In this document: in pieces, positions 22,893 to 32,237 of the stretch | Numbering within the stretch: position 1 is the stretch's first letter | How the letters are laid out: each line of letters begins with the position of its first letter | DNA from: Betaproteobacteria bacterium | GTDB taxonomy: Bacteria > Pseudomonadota > Gammaproteobacteria > Burkholderiales > SG8-41 | DNA: 33,881 nt | Assembly: GCA_947467315.1 (NCBI GenBank) | Contig: CANIID010000014.1 | Span: 1-33,881, forward strand | Direction of reading: 5' to 3' | Notes under the pieces: model-generated | What the model was told of the DNA's origin: nothing | What the model saw: only the letters and a program-made list of their open reading frames with translations | Database searches by the model: none | Position numbers and translations under genes: made by a program

Positions 22893-25379
22893 CTAGTGCT
22901 TGACGGCTTCTGTAGCGGGCGCAGGTACCGGCGCAGCAGCGGCCGTCGCCGCAGGTTGTTCCGGCAACGGCTGGGGCTTGCGCTCCAGCGCCAGTTCCAA
23001 CGCGGTATCGATCCACTTGATCGGCTGTATGTCGAGCTTGTTCTTGATGTTGTCCGGAATCTCCACGAGATCTTTGACGTTTTCTTCGGGGATCAACACC
23101 ATCTTGATGCCGCCGCGATGCGCCGCCAGCAGTTTTTCTTTGAGGCCGCCGATGGGCAACACTTCGCCGCGCAGCGTGATTTCACCCGTCATGGCCACAT
23201 CCGCGCGCACCGGTATGCCGGTCAACATGGACACCATTGCGGTGCAGATACCCACGCCTGCGCTGGGGCCGTCCTTGGGCGTTGCGCCTTCCGGCAAGTG
23301 AATGTGGATGTCGCTCTTCTGATAAAAATCGGGATTGATGCCCAGACGCTCCGAGCGGTTGCGCACCACGGATAGCGCTGCCTGCACCGATTCCTGCATC
23401 ACTTCGCCGAGTTTGCCGGTAGTGGTCATTTTGCCTTTGCCGGGCATCATGATGGCTTCGATGGACAGCAACTCGCCGCCGACTTCGGTCCATGCCAGCC
23501 CATTAACCTGGCCGACCTGATTTTTCTTTTCGGCCATGCCATAGCTGTAACGACGCACACCGCAATACTTGTCGAGGTTGCGCGCGGATACGGTGATCTT
23601 GCGGGTTTTGTCCGACTTATCACCCTTCTCAGCCTTGTCAGCTTTGTCACCAGCGCCGACCGCTTTCACCAACTCCTTCACCACCTTGCGGCAGATTTTC
23701 GACAGCTCGCGTTCCAGCGCACGCACGCCGGCTTCGCGTGTGTAGTAGCGTACGATGTCGCGAATCGCGCTTTCGGACACGGCGATTTCCTCGGTCTTCA
23801 AGCCGTGATTTTTAATCAGCTTGGCGAGCAAATGGTTTTGCGCGATTTTGACTTTCTCGTCTTCGGTGTAACCCGATAGGCGGATCACCTCCATGCGGTC
23901 GAGCAGCGCCGGCGGAATATTCAGCGTGTTGGCGGTGGCCACGAACATCACGTCCGACAAATCGTATTCGACTTCGACGTAGTGATCGACAAATGTGTGG
24001 TTCTGTTCCGGATCGAGCACTTCGAGCAGTGCGCTCGACGGATCGCCGCGGAAATCCTGCCCCAGCTTGTCCACTTCATCCAATAAAAACAATGGGTTAC
24101 GTACAGCCACCTTGGACATGTTTTGCAGAATCTTGCCGGGCATGGAGCCGATATAAGTGCGGCGATGACCGCGAATTTCGGCTTCGTCGCGCACACCGCC
24201 GAGTGCCATGCGCACGAACTTGCGATTGGTCGCACGCGCAATCGATTGACCGAGCGAGGTCTTGCCCACGCCGGGCGCCCCCACCAGACACAGGATCGGC
24301 GCTTTCACTTTATCCACGCGCTGCTGCACCGCGAGGTACTCGATGATGCGTTCCTTGACCTTTTCCAGCCCGTCGTGATCTTCGTCAAGCACTTTTTCGG
24401 CGGCGGTCAGGTCGGTGCTGATTTTGCTTTTCTTGCGCCACGGCAACGACGTGATCGCATCGATGTAGTTGCGCACCACGGTGGCCTCGGCCGACATCGG
24501 CGACATCAACTTCAATTTTTTCAATTCAGCGTCGGCTTTTTTGCGTGCCTCTTTGGGCATGCGCGCGGCTTTGATGCGCTTGGCGATTTCGTCGTTGTCC
24601 GCGCCCTCTTCGCCCTCGCCCAGTTCTTTCTGGATCGCTTTGACTTGCTCGTTGAGGTAATACTCGCGCTGCGACTTTTCCATCTGACGCTTCACGCGGC
24701 CGCGGATGCGTTTTTCAACTTGAAGAATGTCGAGCTCGCCGTCCACCACTTTCAGCAGGTGATCCAGCCGCGCTTTGACATCGAACATTTCCAGCACTTC
24801 CTGCTTTTGTTCGAGCTTCAACGGCAGGTGTGCCGCGATCTGGTCAGCCAGACGGCTGGCCTCATCAATGCCCGCGATCGACGTCAGAATTTCCGGCGGA
24901 ATTTTTTTGTTGAGCTTCACGTATTGATCGAACTGCTGCACCATCGTACGGCGCATGGCCTCGACTTCGCGATCCTGATCGACCGGAATCACGATCGGCG
25001 TCACGGTCGTCATGAAGTGCGTTTTGACATCGGTCACTTCGCCGATGCGCGCACGCTGCCCGCCTTCGACCAGCACTTTGACTGTGCCGTCCGGCAGCTT
25101 GAGCATTTGCAAAATCGTCGCGATCGCGCCGATGGCGTAGAGGTCTTCCGGGCCCGGCTCGTCTTTCGCCGCCGAGCGTTGTGCTACCAGCATGATGCTC
25201 TTGCCCGATTCCATTGCGGCTTCAAGCGCCTTGATCGACTTGGGCCGCCCGACAAACAGCGGGATCACCATATGCGGAAACACCACCACGTCGCGCAACG
25301 GCAACAGCGGCATGTGTAACGGCAGCGCAGGTTGCTGCTCGGCTTGTGCGGGAGGAGTGGGCGTTGTCGGTTCAGTCAT
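22893..25379 (-). CDS. lon: ATP-dependent protease La
   Basis: This 828-residue hexameric protease degrades misfolded and short-lived regulatory proteins. Order of parts: a Pro/Thr-rich N-terminal extension (1-22), LON substrate-binding domain (about 23-215), coiled coil (about 215-290), AAA+ module with Walker A GAPGVGKT 367-374 and Walker B LFLLDEVDK about 430-438, then the protease domain with the Ser706-Lys749 dyad (PKDGPSAG, GGLKEKL). Two oddities are a Lys/Asp-rich insert at about 577-595 between AAA+ and protease domains, and a Pro/Ala-rich C-terminal tail. The Shine-Dalgarno AGGTGA is 6 bases before the ATG. A heat-shock-type promoter lies in the gap after clpX. Confidence 0.97.
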   Translation of the reverse strand: MTEPTTPTPPAQAEQQPALPLHMPLLPLRDVVVFPHMVIPLFVGRPKSIKALEAAMESGKSIMLVAQRSAAKDEPGPEDLYAIGAIATILQMLKLPDGTVKVLVEGGQRARIGEVTDVKTHFMTTVTPIVIPVDQDREVEAMRRTMVQQFDQYVKLNKKIPPEILTSIAGIDEASRLADQIAAHLPLKLEQKQEVLEMFDVKARLDHLLKVVDGELDILQVEKRIRGRVKRQMEKSQREYYLNEQVKAIQKELGEGEEGADNDEIAKRIKAARMPKEARKKADAELKKLKLMSPMSAEATVVRNYIDAITSLPWRKKSKISTDLTAAEKVLDEDHDGLEKVKERIIEYLAVQQRVDKVKAPILCLVGAPGVGKTSLGQSIARATNRKFVRMALGGVRDEAEIRGHRRTYIGSMPGKILQNMSKVAVRNPLFLLDEVDKLGQDFRGDPSSALLEVLDPEQNHTFVDHYVEVEYDLSDVMFVATANTLNIPPALLDRMEVIRLSGYTEDEKVKIAQNHLLAKLIKNHGLKTEEIAVSESAIRDIVRYYTREAGVRALERELSKICRKVVKELVKAVGAGDKADKAEKGDKSDKTRKITVSARNLDKYCGVRRYSYGMAEKKNQVGQVNGLAWTEVGGELLSIEAIMMPGKGKMTTTGKLGEVMQESVQAALSVVRNRSERLGINPDFYQKSDIHIHLPEGATPKDGPSAGVGICTAMVSMLTGIPVRADVAMTGEITLRGEVLPIGGLKEKLLAAHRGGIKMVLIPEENVKDLVEIPDNIKNKLDIQPIKWIDTALELALERKPQPLPEQPAATAAAAPVPAPATEAVKH

Positions 25380-25449
25380 GGTTTGTCACCTATAAAGTTA
25401 CTACGCCCGTAATGAATCACCACAAACATCAACTACTGGCATTTTCTAC

Positions 25450-25476
25450 ATATGGGGCGTTAAAACCAGCATTCAA
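25450..25476 (-). promoter_or_regulatory. Sigma-32 (heat-shock) type promoter of lon
   Basis: On the minus strand TTGAAT (25476-25471), a 13-base spacer and CCCCATAT (25457-25450) match the RpoH consensus TTGAAA-N13/15-CCCCATNT. The start site would be about 64 bases before the lon ATG. The two elements and the spacing are the same as I recall for the E. coli lon heat-shock promoter. The remaining intergenic sequence is A/T-rich without a clear terminator for clpX. Confidence 0.8.
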
Positions 25477-25510
25477 CCCCACAAATAATTCTTTAAAAAC
25501 AAATACTTAT

Positions 25511-26782
<1,272 letters not shown>

Positions 26783-26847
26783 TGGTTTAGATTCCCCTAG
26801 CTACGCTGTAGAAACGGTTACGCACATACGCATACGACACATCACCC

Positions 26848-27513
26848 CTACGCCGCCACCACATCCGCGCGGGATACCAGCACCTTGTCCACCAAACCGT
26901 ATTGCACCGACTGCTCCGCGCTCAGGAAATTATCGCGATCGGTGTCTTTGCCAATGGTATCTACGTCTTTCCCTGTGTGCTTGGCCATCAATTCATTGAG
27001 CCGCTGCTTGAGGTAGAGAATTTCCTTGGCGTGAATCTCGATATCCGACGCCTGGCCGCGGAATCCGCCCAGCGGCTGATGAATCATCACCCGCGAATTC
27101 GGCAGGCAGAAGCGTTTGCCCTTGGCGCCCGCGGTGAGCAACATCGCGCCCATGCTGGCCGCCTGCCCCACGCACAGCGTGCTGACATCCGGCTTGATGA
27201 ACTGCATGGTGTCGTAAATCGCCAGCCCCGCCGACACCGATCCGCCCGGCGAGTTGATGTAGAACGAAATATCCTTGTCGGGATTATCGGACTCCAAAAA
27301 CAACAGCTGCGCGACGATCAGATTGGCGGTGACTTCATTGACCTCGCCGACGAGAAACACCACGCGCTCTTTCAGCAGCCGCGAGTAAATGTCGTAGGCG
27401 CGCTCGCCGCGTCCGCTTTGCTCGACGACCATGGGTACCAGGCCCAGGGACTGCGGCTCCGAGCGTTCCATCGGCTCGTGAGCGTTACCGAATTGACTGC
27501 CGTACTGCATCAT
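26848..27513 (-). CDS. clpP: ATP-dependent Clp protease proteolytic subunit
   Basis: The 221-residue serine peptidase forms the tetradecameric chamber of ClpXP/ClpAP. The catalytic triad is Ser120 (GQAASMGAM), His145 (MIHQPLGG) and Asp194 (DTDRDNF), with the same spacing as E. coli ClpP. The N-terminal 20-25 residues look like a propeptide removed by self-cleavage. The start ATG at 27513 overlaps the tig stop codon (ATGA), so translation is coupled to trigger factor. A second ATG follows directly at 27510. Confidence 0.97.
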   Translation of the reverse strand: MMQYGSQFGNAHEPMERSEPQSLGLVPMVVEQSGRGERAYDIYSRLLKERVVFLVGEVNEVTANLIVAQLLFLESDNPDKDISFYINSPGGSVSAGLAIYDTMQFIKPDVSTLCVGQAASMGAMLLTAGAKGKRFCLPNSRVMIHQPLGGFRGQASDIEIHAKEILYLKQRLNELMAKHTGKDVDTIGKDTDRDNFLSAEQSVQYGLVDKVLVSRADVVAA

Positions 27514-28820
27514 TTGTTGTATCCCATTAATTCGTCAAAAGTGATGGTTTTATCTTCGGCCTTGGCCACGCTCAAGGCCCATTCCACCACATTTTCTTCA
27601 AGAACTATGGACTCGATATCGCGCAGACGATCCGGCTGGCTGTAGAACCACTTCACCACTTCCTGCGGATGCTCATAACTCTGCGCCTGCAATTCCACGG
27701 CCGCTTTCACCTGCTCCGGTTTGGCGTGCAAACCGTTGTTACGCACGACCTCACCAAGGATCAATCCCAGCGACACGCGGCGTTGCGCTTGCGCTTCGAA
27801 TATCTCGGCAGGCATCGGCATATCGTCCTTCACCGGCATGCCGCGCGCTGCCATGTTCTCTCGCGCCATGTTTTGAAGTGCCTGAATTTCCATATCAATC
27901 AATGACTTAGGCGTTACCAGCGGAGTACTATCCAACAGCGTCTGCATCACCTGATCTTTGGTCTTGGCTTTCAGGCGTTGCTTCACTTCACGCTCGAGAT
28001 TGGCTTTGACCTCGGCGCGCATTTTGGCCACGTCGCCGTCTTCCACGCCCAGCGTCTTGGCAAACTCGCCGTCCACCGGCGGCAGCTTGGGCGCGGCCAC
28101 TTCGCTGACGCTGACATCAAAGCGTGCGCTTTTACCGGCGACTTCCTTGCCGTGATAATCATCGGGGAATTTCAGATCAAACGACTTGGTCTCGCCAGAC
28201 TTCATGCCCGCGAGGCTTTTCTCGAAATCCGGCAACAAACGCCCTTCGCCCAGCACCACGTTCTGATTGTCGGCCTTGCCGCCGTCAAAGGGGACGCCAT
28301 CAATGGCGCCGGCGTAGCTGATTTGCAGACGATCGCCGTTTTCCGCGGCTTTATCCGCAGCATCAAACGTCACGCGCTGCTTGCGCATGATCTCCAGCGT
28401 TTTGTCGATTTCCGCATCACCCACGTCGAGCGCAACGCGGTCGATGGCTTTGCCGGTGATATCACCCACCTTGATCTCCGGGTACACCTCGAACGTGGCA
28501 CTGTACTGAAACTCGGCCGCACCGTCAGCCGGTGTCGCCGGATCGAATTTCGGATAGCCCGCGACGCGCAAATTCTGCTCGCGCACGGCGTCGCCAAAAC
28601 TTTTCTCAATAGTCGCGCCGAGGACTTCCTGACGCACTTGCGCCCCGTACTGTTGTTGCACCACTTTGAATGGCACCTTGCCGGGACGAAACCCCGGCAT
28701 TTTGGCGGTACGACCGATATGTTTAAGGCGCGACTGCACCTCGGTTTCAATTTCCGCCAGCGGCACGGCTACGCTCAGGCGCCGCTCCAGACCGCTTAAT
28801 GTTTCAAGATTCGCTTGCAT
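27510..28820 (-). CDS. tig: Trigger factor
   Basis: This 436-residue ribosome-associated chaperone and prolyl isomerase binds nascent chains at the exit tunnel. The ribosome-docking signature GFRPGK is at 43-48. The FKBP-type PPIase domain lies at about 160-245 ([48 protein letters not shown]), followed by the helical C-terminal arms. The frame extends upstream to 28901 through the tRNA-Leu 3' end, so I chose the ATG at 28820, which has AAGGGA about 9 bases upstream and begins with the family's [14 protein letters not shown]. It lies 51 bases after tRNA-Leu. Confidence 0.96.
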   Translation of the reverse strand: MQANLETLSGLERRLSVAVPLAEIETEVQSRLKHIGRTAKMPGFRPGKVPFKVVQQQYGAQVRQEVLGATIEKSFGDAVREQNLRVAGYPKFDPATPADGAAEFQYSATFEVYPEIKVGDITGKAIDRVALDVGDAEIDKTLEIMRKQRVTFDAADKAAENGDRLQISYAGAIDGVPFDGGKADNQNVVLGEGRLLPDFEKSLAGMKSGETKSFDLKFPDDYHGKEVAGKSARFDVSVSEVAAPKLPPVDGEFAKTLGVEDGDVAKMRAEVKANLEREVKQRLKAKTKDQVMQTLLDSTPLVTPKSLIDMEIQALQNMARENMAARGMPVKDDMPMPAEIFEAQAQRRVSLGLILGEVVRNNGLHAKPEQVKAAVELQAQSYEHPQEVVKWFYSQPDRLRDIESIVLEENVVEWALSVAKAEDKTITFDELMGYNK

Positions 28821-28871
28821 GAACTGCCATCCCTTATATGATCGTCTTACGGTCGTTCGGTATGTGGTTCT

Positions 28872-28956
<85 letters not shown>

Positions 28957-29167
28957 TTTTGTTGCCGCCGTGTCACCTAATTTGCAATGCCACATGAAGC
29001 ACCGACGCTGAGAACCTCGTAAGCACCGCCATCGTCCTGCTCGTCCCGCCATCGCAACAGTGCGATTGTAATATACTCGCCACTTTAACGACACCCCGCA
29101 GTGCTTGCTATTTTTTTGAGATTTATAACGCAAGTTACTGTTTAAAATAGATGTTTTTGCAACATTA
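28957..29167. other. Divergent intergenic region, tRNA-Leu/tig and hpnC
   Basis: This 211-base region is the largest gene-free stretch in the window. It should hold the promoters for the tRNA-Leu-tig-clpP-clpX unit (minus strand) and for hpnC (plus strand). Candidate -10 boxes are TACAAT on the minus strand (29070-29065) and TAAAAT on the plus strand (29143-29148), but neither has a good -35 at the right distance. The right third is A/T-rich, including a run of seven T at about 29111. I see no ORF or RNA gene here. Confidence 0.5.
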
Positions 29168-29974
29168 ATGGCTGTCGATCACTACGAGAACTTCCCGGTC
29201 GCCTCCATCCTGTTGCCTGCGCGCTTTCGGCGTCCGGTCGGCCTGATCTACCGATTTGCGCGCGAAGCCGACGATTTTGCCGATGAAGGCGACCTGCAAC
29301 CCGCCCAGCGTCTGGCCCTGCTCGACAACTTTAACCATCAACTCGACCACATTGAATCCGGCAAGCCACCCGACATTGCGTGGTTCGCTGATCTCGCGGA
29401 CATCATCCGCGAGCACGGCTTGCCGCTACAGCTCTTCCGCGACCTTTTGTCCGCCTTCGCCCAGGACGTGGTCAAGGCCCGTTACACCAACTACCCCGAA
29501 GTACTCGACTACTGCCGCCGCTCGGCGAATCCCATCGGCCGGTTGCTGCTGGTACTGTATGGTGCCGCCACGCCGCAAAACAATGCGTGGGGCGACGCGA
29601 TCTGCTCCAGCCTGCAACTCATCAATTTCTGGCAGGATGTCGCCATCGACTATCGCAAAGATCGCATTTACTTCCCTCAGGACGAAATGACGCACTACGG
29701 CATCACCGAAGCGCAAATTGCCGATGCCACCACTAACGACACGTGGCGCGCATTCTTGAGGTTTCAGGTCAATCGCACACGGCAAACCCTGCATTCCGGC
29801 GCACCGCTGGGACGTGTACTCAAAGGCCGTCTGGGCCTGGAAATGCGCATGATTATCGCGGGTGGCGAGCGCATTTTGCGCAAAATTGAAACCGTCAATT
29901 ACGATGTATTTCAGCGTCGGCCCGTGTTGAAGCCGCATGACTGGCTGTTGATGCTGGCAAAATCGGCCTTCTGA
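29168..29974 (+). CDS. hpnC: Hydroxysqualene synthase HpnC
   Basis: This 268-residue trans-isoprenyl diphosphate synthase-type protein belongs to the bacterial HpnCDE route to squalene, where HpnC converts presqualene diphosphate to hydroxysqualene. The Asp-rich motif is DDFAD (35-39) and the second one is QDVAIDYRKDRIYFP (156-170). The start VDHYENFPVASILLPARFRRPVGLIYRFAR is typical of HpnC, though only short stretches of it are quoted as evidence: ENFPVAS and LIYRFAR. The ATG at 29168 has no clear Shine-Dalgarno. Its stop is one base before a small ORF that leads into hpnD. Confidence 0.92.
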   Translation: MAVDHYENFPVASILLPARFRRPVGLIYRFAREADDFADEGDLQPAQRLALLDNFNHQLDHIESGKPPDIAWFADLADIIREHGLPLQLFRDLLSAFAQDVVKARYTNYPEVLDYCRRSANPIGRLLLVLYGAATPQNNAWGDAICSSLQLINFWQDVAIDYRKDRIYFPQDEMTHYGITEAQIADATTNDTWRAFLRFQVNRTRQTLHSGAPLGRVLKGRLGLEMRMIIAGGERILRKIETVNYDVFQRRPVLKPHDWLLMLAKSAF

Positions 29975-29975
29975 A

Positions 29976-30074
29976 ATGACGCCTGACGAATACTGCCAAC
30001 AAAAGGCCGTGCGGTATTACGAGCACAGCAACGATGCCAACTACAACGGTTCTTACACGGGAAGCGCGACGTGA
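29976..30074 (+). CDS. 32-codon ORF duplicating the HpnD N-terminus (leader ORF or remnant)
   Basis: ATG at 29976, one base after the hpnC stop, opens a frame of 32 codons ending at TGA 30072-30074. Its first 12 residues, MTPDEYCQQKAV, are identical to HpnD residues 1-12. The nucleotide copies differ at five silent third positions and at the start codon (ATG here, GTG in hpnD). From codon 13 the sequence is unrelated (RYYEHSNDAN, then NGSYTG), rich in Tyr, Asn, Ser and Gly. The stop overlaps the hpnD start (GTGA). It could be the relic of a second hpnD-like gene, or a translated leader coupling hpnC to hpnD. Too short to be a functional enzyme. Confidence 0.5.
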   Translation: MTPDEYCQQKAVRYYEHSNDANYNGSYTGSAT

Positions 30075-30904
30075 CCCCTGACGAGTATTGCCAGCAAAAA
30101 GCCGTGCAGAGTGGCTCCAGCTTCTACTACAGCTTCCTGTTCCTGCCGCCCGAACGCCGCCGCGCCATCACCGCGCTTTATGCCTACTGCCGCGAAGTCG
30201 ATGATGTGGTCGACGAATGCAGCGACGCCGGCGTGGCGCGCACCAAGCTCCTGTGGTGGCGCGAGGAAGTCGGCAAGCTCTACGCAGGCACGCCGCAACA
30301 CCCCGTCACCCAGGCGCTCGCGCCTGCGATCGCGGCCTACGGCATTCAGCAACAGCACATGCTCGAACTCATTGACGGCATGGCGATGGATCTCGACTAC
30401 AACCGCTACCCCGATTTCGATACGCTAAAACTGTACTGTCACCGCGTCGCCGGCGTGGTCGGCCTGATGTCCGCCAGCATCTTCGGCTACTCGGATAAGC
30501 AAACGCTGGAATACGCGCCCGAACTCGGCCTCGCGTTCCAGCTCACCAACATCATTCGCGACGTGGGCGAAGACGCGCGCCGCAATCGTATTTATCTGCC
30601 GCTCGATGAACTCGAGAAGTTCGGCGTGGTCGAAGGCGACATACAAGCCGCGCGCGAAAGTGAAAACTTCCAAAAACTGATGGCCTTCCAAATCGAGCGC
30701 GCACTCGCCCATTACGACAGCGCCTTCGCCAAACTTCCGGCAGCAGACCGCAAACCGCAGATTCCCGGCATCATCATGTCGGGAATCTATCGAACGCTGC
30801 TCGAAGAAATTCGCGACGACGGCTGCCACGTGTTAAAACAGCGTACTTCGCTCACACCGGTACGCAAGCTATGGATTGCGTTCAAAACGTGGTTGAAAGG
30901 TTGA
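30071..30904 (+). CDS. hpnD: Presqualene diphosphate synthase HpnD
   Basis: The 277-residue enzyme condenses two farnesyl diphosphates to presqualene diphosphate, the first step of squalene synthesis for hopanoids. Asp-rich motif 1 is REVDDVVDE (D44, D45, D48), and motif 2 is RDVGEDARRNRIYLP (D164, D168). The conserved SGSSFYYSFLFLP is at residues 14-26. It starts with GTG at 30071, with GGGAAG 6 bases upstream. The start overlaps the stop of the small duplicate ORF. It pairs with hpnC; the expected third gene, hpnE (hydroxysqualene dehydroxylase), does not follow and is not in the window. Confidence 0.95.
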   Translation: MTPDEYCQQKAVQSGSSFYYSFLFLPPERRRAITALYAYCREVDDVVDECSDAGVARTKLLWWREEVGKLYAGTPQHPVTQALAPAIAAYGIQQQHMLELIDGMAMDLDYNRYPDFDTLKLYCHRVAGVVGLMSASIFGYSDKQTLEYAPELGLAFQLTNIIRDVGEDARRNRIYLPLDELEKFGVVEGDIQAARESENFQKLMAFQIERALAHYDSAFAKLPAADRKPQIPGIIMSGIYRTLLEEIRDDGCHVLKQRTSLTPVRKLWIAFKTWLKG

Positions 30905-30905
30905 T

Positions 30906-32237
30906 GTGATAACCAGGCAAAAGATTTTCTTCCCGGCACTAATCACAGCGGCACTGACCCTGTTCGCGCTGCCGGTGCAACCGCAAACACCCGCCGCGCC
31001 TGCCACGCCTAACGTAGCAGCGCAGGCCGTCCCGCCAGCCACCTCGGAAAACGCCCGCGACGTGCTCGCAAGAGTTCGCCCGGCTGTCATCCAGATCAAA
31101 GGTTTTTTCGGCACCAACACCGCACAGGCTTTTCACGGCACCGGCTTCGCCGTGGCTGCGGGTGGCGTGTTCATGACCAACTACCACGTGGTCGCGCAGC
31201 AGGTGCAGTTTCCCGACAAATACCGGCTTGAATACCGCACCACCGACGGCAAGACCGGCCCTATCGCCGTACTCGCCGTCGATGTGCGCCATGATCTCGC
31301 CGTAGTACGCGCGACGGGCTACACGCCGCCGCCGCTGAAACTGGAAGACGTGCCGCCGGTGAAAGGCGAACGCGCCTACGCCATCGGTTTTCCGCTGGAT
31401 GTCGGCCTCACCATCACCGAGGGCGTATCGAACGGACGCGTCGAAGACTCTTTCGATCCGCGCATTCATTACTCCGGCGCAATCAACGGCGGCATGTCGG
31501 GCGGCCCTGCCCTCAATGCCGCAGGCGATGTGATCGGCGTCAATGTCTCCGGCTATCGCTTCGAGCAATTGGTCAGCTTTCTCGTCCCGGCGGAACACGC
31601 GCAGACACTGCTCGACCGCGCCGGCAAATCCACGCCGCGCGCGGGTGGATTCAAAAATGACGTCACAGCGCAAATGCGCGCCCACGCCAGCGCCCTGCTC
31701 GACGGGCTCAAGGGCGAGATGCTCACACAGCCCACCGCCGGCTATCGCCTGCCCGCCAAGCTCGCACCCTTTATCGACTGCAACGCCGCCGGTGACCCCT
31801 CTCCGCAACAGCCCGCGCAGTTGGTGCAAATCAGTTGTGCGGCCAAGGCGGGGCTGTATGTGCAACAAGGCCTTTACAGTGGCGATCTGAAATATTCCCA
31901 TTTCGTGCTGACCACCGACAAGCTGGATGCGTGGCGATTCGCACACCGGCTGTCTCAAATGGCGACCGCCACGGGCGCCTACGGCTCTCGACGGCACGTC
32001 GGCCCCTTCTCCTGTGAAAACCGCAACGTGCGCCTTAAAGGCTTCGACGCCAGCGTCATGACCTGCGTGCGCGGCTATCGCAAGCTCGAAGGGCTGTATG
32101 ACTTCACCGTGCGCGTGAGCAGCCTGAACAGTTCCAAGCGCGGATTTGCCAGCCACCTCGACATGTATGGCCTGGAATTTGACGCCGGCATGGCCTTCAT
32201 AAAACGTTACGTCGCCACGATGGAGTACACCCCATGA
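30906..32237 (+). CDS. Exported trypsin-like serine protease with novel C-terminal domain
   Basis: The 443-residue protein has a signal peptide (about residues 1-27) and a Pro/Ala linker. A chymotrypsin-fold (HtrA/S1C-like) protease domain spans about 50-240. The triad is His94 in TNYHVV, Asp130 in RHDLAVV and Ser198 in GGMSGGP. No PDZ domain follows. Residues 240-443 form an unassigned domain with four cysteines (FIDCN, ISCAA, FSCEN, MTCVR) that could form two disulphides in the periplasm. The start is GTG at 30906, one base after the hpnD stop, with GAAAGG upstream. The FHA gene overlaps its stop, so the two are co-translated and likely work together. Confidence 0.82.
   Translation: MITRQKIFFPALITAALTLFALPVQPQTPAAPATPNVAAQAVPPATSENARDVLARVRPAVIQIKGFFGTNTAQAFHGTGFAVAAGGVFMTNYHVVAQQVQFPDKYRLEYRTTDGKTGPIAVLAVDVRHDLAVVRATGYTPPPLKLEDVPPVKGERAYAIGFPLDVGLTITEGVSNGRVEDSFDPRIHYSGAINGGMSGGPALNAAGDVIGVNVSGYRFEQLVSFLVPAEHAQTLLDRAGKSTPRAGGFKNDVTAQMRAHASALLDGLKGEMLTQPTAGYRLPAKLAPFIDCNAAGDPSPQQPAQLVQISCAAKAGLYVQQGLYSGDLKYSHFVLTTDKLDAWRFAHRLSQMATATGAYGSRRHVGPFSCENRNVRLKGFDASVMTCVRGYRKLEGLYDFTVRVSSLNSSKRGFASHLDMYGLEFDAGMAFIKRYVATMEYTP

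Noticed and set aside
24123-25319. 398-codon open frame antisense to lon
   Set aside because: It mirrors lon codons in a high-GC genome, its product is low-complexity His/Arg/Phe-rich with no known fold, and lon is certain.
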